Below are positions 1 to 8,500 of a stretch of DNA of 17,566 bases, piece after piece (position 1 is the first letter of the stretch; the number at the start of each line of letters is the position of its first letter). The notes beneath the pieces were generated by a model. That model saw nothing but the letters and a program-made list of their open reading frames with translations. It was not told where the DNA came from and did no database searches. Made by a program: the position numbers and the translations under genes. The DNA lies in assembly GCA_030667555.1 (NCBI GenBank), contig DAOUVR010000004.1, positions 1 through 17,566 on the forward strand, in the 5' to 3' direction. The stretch comes from Dehalococcoidia bacterium (GTDB taxonomy: Bacteria; Chloroflexota; Dehalococcoidia; E44-bin15).

Positions 1-1629
1 AACGCCCCTGACGCCATATATACCAACGACCTTATGGGCAATTTCACCAGTGGGAATAGAAAAGCAGAGGAAATGCTCGGCTATTCCCAGCAGGAGCTCA
101 TCGGCGAGAACTACTTCGAGAAAGGGATTCTTCCTGAGGAGTATGCCACCAAAGCGATAGAGCTTTTGGAAAGGAACAGGAGGGGCGAACCGACGGGGCC
201 CGATGAATTTGTATTGGTAAGGAAGGACGGCTCCCGTGTGGTCGTGGAGATATCCACCTTCCCTGTGACTATAGAAGGGGAACTTGAGATCATGGGCATA
301 GTCCGCGACATCACCGAGCGCAAGCGGGCGGAGGATGCGGTAAGGGAATCGGAGGAAAAACTGAGGTTCATGTTTGAATCTATTGAAGATGCGATTATGG
401 CCACTGATCTGCAAGGCAATATTGTAGATTTTAATGAGGCAGCACTTCGCAAGCATGGCTACACTCATAAGGAAGAAATTGCCGGGCGAAACGCCTTTGA
501 GCTTATATCGCCCAAAGACCGTGCTAGGCTCATGGAGGACCTGGGTAAGGTAATAGAGGGGGACAGGAGCAGGTCGAGGAAGGAGTACACACTCCTGACC
601 TCGGATGGCAGCGACTATGAAGCCGAATTTAGTTATGGTGTGATGCGTGATAGCTCGGGAAATCCAGCGGGACTCATTGGCGTTATGAGGGATATCACCG
701 AGCGCAAGCGGGCCGAGGAGGCGCTGAAGGAATCCGAAGAACTGTCCCGAGGTATATTGAACACTGCAACGGTCGGCATATACCTTGTCCAGGATAAGGT
801 ACTACAATATGCTAGCCCCGAGTTCGAGCATATAACGGGTTACACGCGTGATGAGCTAACAGGGACACATTCTCTCGATCTTGTCCACCCTGAAGATAGA
901 GAACGAGTCAGAGAGAAAGCTATAGAGCACCTAAAGGGACAGAGCAACGTGCCTTATGAGTACAGGTTCAAGTGCAAGGATGGTGGAGTATTGTGGATTT
1001 TGGAAAGGGTCACATCCATCGCGTACAAAGGGAAACAAGCGACGGTAGCAAGCTTTATGGACATCACCGAGCGCAAGAAGACGGAGGAGACCATCAGGCA
1101 CATGGCCTATCACGACACGCTGACAGATCTGCCAAACCGGCCGCTGTTTAATGAGATCCTCACACTGGAGCTGGCCCGCGCCCAACGCAACCAGCAACAG
1201 GTCGCCGTGATGTTGCTCGACCTGGATGAATTCAAGCACGTTAATGACACGCTGGGTCACCCCGTTGGAGACCAGTTGCTAAAAGCCGTGGCCGATAGAA
1301 TGAGAAGGTCGGTGCGCAAGGGAGACACTGTAGCCCGCATGGGCGGCGACGAGTTTATGCTGGTATTGCCGGAGATGAGCCAGGCAGAAGATGCAGCCAG
1401 GATCGCCCAAAAACTCATGGCAGCCTTCACAAAGCCGTTTGTCTTTCGAGCTCACAAACTCCATATCACCAGCAGCATAGGTGTCGCCGTCTACCCCCAC
1501 GACGGTGAGAATAGCGAAACACTGATCAAGAATGCCGACATCGCTATGTACCGCGCCAAGGAACAGGGAAGGAACAACTATCAGTACTACACTCCGGCTA
1601 TGAACGGTAGAGTCCTGATCGACTCCTGA
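1..1629 (+). CDS. PAS-PAS-PAS-GGDEF diguanylate cyclase, 5' end outside window
   Basis: Sensor protein predicted to make cyclic di-GMP from two GTP. The frame is open from base 1, and the residues before the first Met (NAPDAIYTNDL) already belong to a PAS domain, so the Met at 34 is internal and the gene starts upstream of the window. Three PAS/PAC units are seen at about 1-330, 343-710 and 727-1080. Each ends in the linker DITERK(R/K). A GGDEF domain follows at about 1096-1600. The signature GGDEF is intact (1342-1356). An RxxD motif (RKGD, 1315-1326) lies exactly five residues before it, which is the place of the product-inhibition I-site. No EAL domain and no membrane segment lie in the visible part. 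What the PAS domains sense cannot be told. The gene ends 37 bases before the rpoB promoter and is probably transcribed separately from rpoB. Confidence 0.93.
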   Translation, partial: NAPDAIYTNDLMGNFTSGNRKAEEMLGYSQQELIGENYFEKGILPEEYATKAIELLERNRRGEPTGPDEFVLVRKDGSRVVVEISTFPVTIEGELEIMGIVRDITERKRAEDAVRESEEKLRFMFESIEDAIMATDLQGNIVDFNEAALRKHGYTHKEEIAGRNAFELISPKDRARLMEDLGKVIEGDRSRSRKEYTLLTSDGSDYEAEFSYGVMRDSSGNPAGLIGVMRDITERKRAEEALKESEELSRGILNTATVGIYLVQDKVLQYASPEFEHITGYTRDELTGTHSLDLVHPEDRERVREKAIEHLKGQSNVPYEYRFKCKDGGVLWILERVTSIAYKGKQATVASFMDITERKKTEETIRHMAYHDTLTDLPNRPLFNEILTLELARAQRNQQQVAVMLLDLDEFKHVNDTLGHPVGDQLLKAVADRMRRSVRKGDTVARMGGDEFMLVLPEMSQAEDAARIAQKLMAAFTKPFVFRAHKLHITSSIGVAVYPHDGENSETLIKNADIAMYRAKEQGRNNYQYYTPAMNGRVLIDS

Positions 1630-1665
1630 TCGGAATGTTTAACAAAAAATGGAAACAACATAATA

Positions 1666-1694
1666 TTGACAAATAAATAACAGTGTGATATCCT
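1666..1694 (+). promoter_or_regulatory. Sigma70-type promoter of rpoBC
   Basis: Perfect -35 TTGACA (1666-1671), 17-bp spacer, and -10 TATCCT (1689-1694) preceded by TG at 1686-1687 (extended -10). Predicted transcription start is near 1701, giving a leader of about 100 bases before the chosen rpoB start at 1803. The surrounding 1630-1700 stretch is AT-rich and holds no gene. No clear terminator for the upstream GGDEF gene was seen. Confidence 0.75.
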
Positions 1695-1802
1695 AATTGT
1701 TTAGCCAATGAGAACCCCAATTTCTCTCTTAATTCCTCAATATCATTAGCTTACCTGAACGGTTCAATGCGGGGAAATATTGCCTTTTTCGGGAGATTGA
1801 GT

Positions 1803-4800
1803 ATGCTTTCTATATCTGAAATGCCTCGAGAAACGCCACCAAGGAAGTCCTATTCCAAGATACCCCAGATTTTAGAGATGCCAAACCTCATCCAGACCCA
1901 GCTAAGCTCCTTCCGCCGGTTTATGGAGGAGGGCTTAAAGGAGCTGCTTGACGAAATCTCGCCCATCAAGGACTTTGCCGGGACGAGGCTTGAGCTTCAC
2001 TTCCTGGATTACAAATTCCGAAATCCTAAAGATCCTGAGTGTTTACAGTGTGGTGCCTGGAGTGATACGCCTCAAACAAGGTTCTGCCGTCTGTGCCCCA
2101 ATAACGTAAACCCCAAGCACTCTGAGGAGGAGTGCCGTAATGGCGACATGACCTATTCCGCCCCACTATATGTCAGGGTGCACCTATTGATCAAGGAGAC
2201 CGGAGAAATCAAGGAGCAGGACATATTCATGGGTGATCTCCCTTTGATGACGCTAAATGGGGTCTTCATTATAAACGGGGTGGAAAGGGTGGTGGTAAGC
2301 CAGCTAATCCGCTCGCCCGGTGTTTACTTCACCAGGGAGGAGGATGTTTCCAGCGGGCGCCGGCTCTGCTATGCCAAACTGATTCCGGAGAGAGGTACCA
2401 GGCTAGAGTTTGAGACCAGTAGCAAAGATGCGATCTCAGTCAAAGTCAATGGAAAAAGGAAGATCCCCATTACAACTGTGCTGCGCGCCATAGGCTATAG
2501 CAAGGATGAAGAGCTTGTGGAGCTCTTCAGGGGTGTTAATAGGTCCACGAGGCATGATTATATTCAGGCAACCATGGAACGCGATGCCACCGTAAGGAAC
2601 GAGAAAGATGCTCTGATCGAGTTCTATAAGCGCCTCAGGCCGGGCGACCCGCTAAACGTAGAAAACGCTCGAAACCTGATAAAAAACCTGCTATTCAATT
2701 CCCGGCGCTATAATCTGGGCAAAGTTGGTCGCTACAAGCTGAACAAGAGGCTGGGGCTCGATGTACCCTTGTCCGAAGGGGTACTTACCAAGGAAGACCT
2801 GATCGAGATCGTGCGGCATATCATAATGGTAAACAACGGTGACGATTCCCCCGACGACATCGACCATCTGGGGAATCGGCGGGTGAGGACTGCTGGTGAG
2901 CTACTGCAGAATCAGTTCCGTATTGCCCTGCTGCGCATGGAGCGAGTTATCAAGGAGCGTATGAGTATTGTCGATATCGAATCAGTGACTCCCAGCGTCC
3001 TAATTAACGTTCATCCCGTAGTAGCAGCAATGAGGGAATTCTTTGGCGCTTCTCAACTCTCCCAGTTTATGGACCAAACCAATCCACTGGGAGAGCTAAC
3101 CCATAAGCGGCGGATCTCTTGCCTGGGGCCTGGGGGCTTGTTGCGTGAGAGGGCTGGCTTCGAGGTGCGGGATGTTCATTATTCCCACTACGGCAGGATA
3201 TGCCCCATTGAGACCCCAGAGGGGCCAAACATTGGCCTTATTAACTCCCTTGCCACCTATAGTAAGGTAAACGATTATGGACTTATCGAGACACCCTACC
3301 GCCATGTTATCAGGGAGCTGCCTGGTAATTCAGAGGACCTGGTGGGTAGGACGGTGACGGAGGCGGTGCTCGATGATAGCGGGCATCCGCTGGTGAAACC
3401 AGGCACCTTGGTCACCCGAAAGATTGCCCAGCGGCTTTCTGGCCTGCCCGAAAGGTTGATCAAGATTGTACCCTTCGCAAACAGTGATATCGTTTATCTC
3501 TCTGCAGATGAAGAGGAGCAGTATATCATCGCCCAGGTCAATGAGCCCCTAGACGAGAGGAATCAGTTTATCAATGAAAAGATAGAAGTGAGACATGGGG
3601 GCAAGTTCTCTGAGGTGCTGCCAGAAAGGGTAGACCTCATGGATGTGTCACCGAAGCAGATAGTTAGCGTTTCCAGTGCCCTGATCCCCTTCTTGGAGCA
3701 TGATGACGCTAACCGTGCACTCATGGGTTCGAACATGCAGCGCCAGTCAGTGCCTTTGATCTGTCCCGCATCACCACTTATCGGCACCGGCATGGAGAGG
3801 CAAGCAGCCTGTGACAGCGGACAGGTTATCCTCTCCAAGAGCGATGGCGTGGTGACCTCGATTGAGGCAACAAGGATTGTGGTTCAAGATAATAGTGGGG
3901 AGGAAGATGTCTACTCAGTGAGAAAGTTCGCCCGCTCTAATCAAGGAACCTGCATCAACCAGCGTCCCCTGGTCTCTAAGGGCGACTTAGTAGTAAAGGG
4001 GCAGGCATTGGCCGATGGCCCCGCTACAGATCAAGGGGAACTCGCATTGGGACAAAACGTCCTTTGTGCCTTCATGAGCTGGGAGGGTTATAACTTCGAG
4101 GATGCGGTGGTCATCAGTGAGAGCTTGGTTAGGGATGACAAATTCACATCGATTCACATCGAGAAACACGAGTCCGAGGCTAGGGATACAAAACTGGGGC
4201 CTGAGGACATCACCAGAGATATACCCAATGTTGGTGAGGAAAGCCTTAGGAATCTTGATGAGGATGGCATTGTTCGGACAGGCGCTGAGGTGAAGCCTGG
4301 GGATATCTTGGTGGGCAAAATCACACCTAAAGGAGAAACAGAGCTTAGTGCTGAAGAGAAGCTCCTCAGAGCTATCTTCGGTGAAAAAGCTAGAGATGTT
4401 AAGGACTCTTCACTGAGGGTACCCCATGGGGAGTGGGGCACAGTTATCGGTGTTAGGGTTTTCGCCAGGAAATCTGATGATGATCTTCCTCCAGGGGTCA
4501 AAAAAAGGGAATCTGGTACCGATCTTCCTCCAGGGGTAAATAAACTGGTAAGAGTTTGGGTAGCGCAAAAAAGGAAAATATCGGAGGGGGACAAGATGGC
4601 GGGGCGGCACGGCAATAAAGGGGTCATCGCCCGCATATTGCCCGATGAGGATATGCCTTTCTTGCCCGATGGCAGGCATGTAGAACTCATTCTCAACCCA
4701 ATCGGTGTCCCTTCAAGGATGAACCTGGGGCAGGTGTTGGAGACCCACCTTGGGTGGGCAGCTAATACCCTGGGGTTTAAAGCGTTTTCTCCCGTATTCG

Positions 4801-5597
4801 ATGGTGCTGATAACGATGACATTCAGGATAGTCTTGCCCAAGCGTGGCTCGCCCAGCACTCTGGAGCTATCAGCCACGATCCCGAAGAAGAACATCCTTT
4901 CCAGCTTGAGCAGGTGAAGGCGTGGCTCGCAGAGCGAGGCTATGATGCAGAGCGGATATTCAGCGATGACTACAAAGGGGAGGCAAAAAGAGCCTGTCTC
5001 AGGTTATGGCTGGAAAGCGTAGGGGACGAAAGCGAGGACCTCAGCGATGAGGAGATAGCAGCGAAAGCAGAACAAGTTGCCAAAGATAGCGGTCTCCCAA
5101 TACCCATCTGGGGGAAGACCGTACTCCACGACGGGCGCACCGGGGAGCCCTTCGACCAACCGGTGACTGTTGGTTACATCTATATCATGAAGCTCATCCA
5201 CCTCGTCGAGGATAAAATACACGCTCGCTCTACAGGCCCCTACTCCCTGATCACCCAACAGCCCTTGGGAGGGAAGGCACAATTTGGAGGGCAACGCTTC
5301 GGCGAGATGGAGGTTTGGGCACTGGAGGCCTACGGTGCTGCTCATATTCTTCAGGAGCTGCTCACCGTTAAGTCAGACGATGTGGTTGGTCGGGCGAAAA
5401 CCTATGAGTCCATTATTAAGGGAGAGAATATCATGCAGCCAGGGGTGCCAGAATCCTTCAAGGTGCTAGTCAAGGAATTGCAAAGCCTGGGGCTTGCTGT
5501 AGAGGTGCTCAATGAAGAGGAGGATAAGATGTCTTTGGTAGAGGATTTGGGGTTAGACTTCCCTAGGTCGAGGACAGGAGGATTTCAGGAGAGGTAG
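1803..5597 (+). CDS. rpoB: DNA-directed RNA polymerase subunit beta
   Basis: Beta subunit of RNA polymerase, forming half of the active-site cleft. I chose the ATG at 1803 (1264 aa) because GGGAG lies 8 bases before it. The frame also has an ATG at 1767, which has no good ribosome site. Conserved segments appear in order: the rifampicin region GASQLSQFMDQTNPL (about residue 414 on), SHYGRICPIETPEGPN (about 460), GSNMQRQSVPL, SWEGYNFEDAVV, GDKMAGRHGNKG (929 on), and C-terminal GGKAQFGGQRFGEMEVWALE. Three oddities were seen. A CxxC...CxxC insert (C80, C83, C95, C98) lies before the conserved HSEEEC segment. A 13-residue tandem duplication around DLPPGV lies at residues about 894 and 907. A Cys at residue 440 occupies the place of E. 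coli Ala532. The key rifampicin contacts (equivalents of D516, H526, S531) look wild type. rpoC follows after 2 bases. Confidence 0.98.
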   Translation: MLSISEMPRETPPRKSYSKIPQILEMPNLIQTQLSSFRRFMEEGLKELLDEISPIKDFAGTRLELHFLDYKFRNPKDPECLQCGAWSDTPQTRFCRLCPNNVNPKHSEEECRNGDMTYSAPLYVRVHLLIKETGEIKEQDIFMGDLPLMTLNGVFIINGVERVVVSQLIRSPGVYFTREEDVSSGRRLCYAKLIPERGTRLEFETSSKDAISVKVNGKRKIPITTVLRAIGYSKDEELVELFRGVNRSTRHDYIQATMERDATVRNEKDALIEFYKRLRPGDPLNVENARNLIKNLLFNSRRYNLGKVGRYKLNKRLGLDVPLSEGVLTKEDLIEIVRHIIMVNNGDDSPDDIDHLGNRRVRTAGELLQNQFRIALLRMERVIKERMSIVDIESVTPSVLINVHPVVAAMREFFGASQLSQFMDQTNPLGELTHKRRISCLGPGGLLRERAGFEVRDVHYSHYGRICPIETPEGPNIGLINSLATYSKVNDYGLIETPYRHVIRELPGNSEDLVGRTVTEAVLDDSGHPLVKPGTLVTRKIAQRLSGLPERLIKIVPFANSDIVYLSADEEEQYIIAQVNEPLDERNQFINEKIEVRHGGKFSEVLPERVDLMDVSPKQIVSVSSALIPFLEHDDANRALMGSNMQRQSVPLICPASPLIGTGMERQAACDSGQVILSKSDGVVTSIEATRIVVQDNSGEEDVYSVRKFARSNQGTCINQRPLVSKGDLVVKGQALADGPATDQGELALGQNVLCAFMSWEGYNFEDAVVISESLVRDDKFTSIHIEKHESEARDTKLGPEDITRDIPNVGEESLRNLDEDGIVRTGAEVKPGDILVGKITPKGETELSAEEKLLRAIFGEKARDVKDSSLRVPHGEWGTVIGVRVFARKSDDDLPPGVKKRESGTDLPPGVNKLVRVWVAQKRKISEGDKMAGRHGNKGVIARILPDEDMPFLPDGRHVELILNPIGVPSRMNLGQVLETHLGWAANTLGFKAFSPVFDGADNDDIQDSLAQAWLAQHSGAISHDPEEEHPFQLEQVKAWLAERGYDAERIFSDDYKGEAKRACLRLWLESVGDESEDLSDEEIAAKAEQVAKDSGLPIPIWGKTVLHDGRTGEPFDQPVTVGYIYIMKLIHLVEDKIHARSTGPYSLITQQPLGGKAQFGGQRFGEMEVWALEAYGAAHILQELLTVKSDDVVGRAKTYESIIKGENIMQPGVPESFKVLVKELQSLGLAVEVLNEEEDKMSLVEDLGLDFPRSRTGGFQER
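4482..4537 (+). repeat. Direct repeat inside rpoB (39-bp period)
   Basis: The 17-mer GATCTTCCTCCAGGGGT occurs at 4482-4498 and again at 4521-4537. The 39-base spacing is 13 codons, so the reading frame is kept and DLPPGV appears twice (residues 894 and 907). Most bacterial RpoB proteins have one such DDLPPGVNKLVRV segment here, so this reads as a local tandem duplication. Confidence 0.9.
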
Positions 5598-5599
5598 CA

Positions 5600-8500
5600 A
5601 TGCCTGAGGTTAACGAATTTAGCTCTGTACGGATCTCTCTGGCCTCGCCAGAACAAATCAGGAGTTGGTCATGGGGTGAGGTGACCAAGCCCGAGACTAT
5701 CAATTATCGTACTCTGAAGCCAGAGAAGGATGGGCTTTTCTGTGAGCGCATCTTTGGCCCAACAAAGGACTTTGAGTGCTACTGCGGCAAGTACAAGAAG
5801 GTGCGTTACCGGGGCATTATCTGCGATAAATGCGGAGTGGAGGTAGCGCGAGCCAAGGTACGCCGTGAGAGGATGGGCCATATTGACCTCGCCGCCCCAG
5901 TGAGTCATATCTGGTTTGTAAGAGGAACCCCTAGCAGGATAGGCCTTCTTCTCGATATCTCTCCACGCAATTTGGAGCGTGTGATTTACTTCGCTCATTG
6001 CATAGTCACTAACGTGGATGAAGCAGCGAGAAGTGAAGCGATAAAACGGGTGCGGGAGGATATCCTCCAACAGGTCGCCAACCGAGAGGAATTGACACGC
6101 GACAGGGTGGAGGATATCAAAAGCCGACTCGAAGAAGAGATTGCCAAGCTTGAGTCTATTAGGCGCGATGAAAGGGAGCCCATTGAAGAGGAGCACACTA
6201 GCGCAATTGACCTGATACTGAGCCTGAGAGATTCTCTCCAGAAGAAGCTGGAAAAGGGGATGAACAGGAAGGCGTCAGGGACAATCACCTTTGGTGACCT
6301 CACCATTGTGTCCAAAGGCACGGAGGTCACTCATTCTCACATTGAGCTTCTTGGAGAGGTAGCACAACAAAAGATCGATGAGAGCGAAGGCAGTTTTACC
6401 AGCGCTGTTCAAGAGATAGATGCCAAAACCGACGATAAGATCAAGCAATTGCGAAATCAGGCGATAGAGGAAATAAACCAACTTCACCAAGGGGCTAGTG
6501 GAGAGCAGAAGCAATTGCTAGAGGAGCTTAGCACCGGGATCGACGAACTGGAAGAGCTTTGTCGCTTCACCCTGCTCTCCCCGAGCAGGTATCATGAGCT
6601 TAAGGATAAGTATGGCGATGTGTTTCGAGCGGGTATGGGGGCTGAGGCAATCCTGGATATCCTCACTAATCTCGATTTGGAGAAGCTTCGCGAAACGCTG
6701 TACAAAGAGATCTATTCCAGCACCGGACAGCGAAGAAAGAAGGCTATCAAAAAGCTTAAGGTGGTCGAGGCGCTGAGGAGGAGCAGCAATAAGCCGGAGT
6801 GGATGATATTGACTGTGCTGCCTATCTTGCCTCCGGAACTTCGTCCTATGGTTCAGTTAGATGGGGGGAGATTTGCCACCTCAGACCTCAATGACCTGTA
6901 CCGGCGGGTAATCAATCGCAATAACAGGCTGCGACGCTTACTGGAGCTTGGTGCCCCTGGGATCATTATTCGCAATGAGAAGAGGATGCTTCAGGAATCA
7001 GTGGACGCCCTCATCGACAATGGTAGGAGGGGACGCCCTATCACCACTTCGAGAAACCACAAACTGAAGTCGCTATCAGATATGCTCCGAGGTAAACAGG
7101 GACGATTCCGCCAGAACCTGCTGGGCAAAAGGGTGGATTACAGCGGGCGCTCGGTGATCGTAGTTGGCCCCGAACTCAAGTTGCACCAGTGCGGTCTCCC
7201 CAAGAAGATGGCCCTTGAGCTTTTCAAACCCTTCGTGATGCATCGCCTCATCATCCAAGGCTATGCCCATAACATTAAAAGTGCCAAAAGGCTGGTAGAA
7301 CGGGAGAGGCCCGAGGTGTGGGATGCTTTAGAGGTGGTATCCAAGGGAAGGCCAGTGCTGTTGAACCGTGCCCCCACCCTTCACCGTCTTGGTATTCAGG
7401 CTTTTGAGCCCGTTCTTATAGATGGCAGCGCCATCCAGATCCACCCATTGGTTTGTGCCGCCTTCAATGCTGACTTCGATGGCGACCAAATGGCAGTCCA
7501 TGCGCCCCTTTCCCATGATGCAGTGAGGGAAGCTAGGGAGATAATGCTCTCAACCCATAACATGCTCCTGCCAGCTTCCGGCGAGCCAGTAGTGGCGCCT
7601 ACACTGGATATGGTACTGGGCTGCTACTACCTCACCCTTCTCAAGCCAGGAGTAAAAGGTGAGGGAATGATCTTCAATAGCACCGAGGAGGCCATTCTAG
7701 CCCACGAGCTTGGAGTCATAGATATCCATGCGGAGTTCGAACTCAGAATTGGGGGGGATGGGGAGCGAATGAAAACCACTGTTGGTCGCCTCATCTTTAA
7801 TGAAGTGCTTCCTGAGGAACTCCGCTTCATCAATAACGTGATGGATAAACAGTCCCTGAAGCAGGTGATCGCTAAGTGCTACAAGCTGTCTGGGAGTGAA
7901 AAAGCTGCTGAGGTGACTGACAATATTAAAAGATTAGGGTTTCAATATGCCACCAAGTCAGGAACCACCATTGCCATGAACGATATCGAGGCTCCTGAGT
8001 CCAAGGGGAAACTCTTAGAAGAGGGAGAGGCAAGGGTTGCTGAGATAGAAAAGCAATTTCAACAGGGACTTATCACCGAAGAAGAACGCTACAATAGTAC
8101 CGTAGCCACCTGGATGGCAACTACAGATAAGGTCTCCGATGCCCTGGCCGATTCTCTTGATCGCTATGGGCCAGTCTATCTCATGACAATCTCCGGCGCC
8201 AAGGGGAACATTGCACAGATTAGGCAAATGGCAGGAATGCGAGGCTTGATGACCGACCCATCAGGGATGATCATCGAGCTCCCCATAAAGTCGAGCTTCC
8301 GAGAAGGGCTCTCGGTGCACGAGTACTTCATATCCACCCATGGCGCCAGAAAGGGGCTGGCGGATACGGCGCTCAGAACATCGGGCAGCGGCTATCTCAC
8401 CAGGCGGCTTGTCGATGTGGCCCAGGAAGTTATCACCGTTGATGAGGATTGCGGTACCACCGCTGGAATTTGGGTCCATGAAGCAGCAGAGGGAAGCATA

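Noticed and set aside
34..1629. Gene start at the ATG at 34
   Set aside because: The codons before it are open to base 1 and belong to the same PAS fold; no ribosome site precedes it.
4154..4822. 222-residue open frame antisense to rpoB
   Set aside because: It mirrors conserved rpoB codons, has low-complexity Ser/Leu/Pro composition and no ribosome site; shadow of rpoB.
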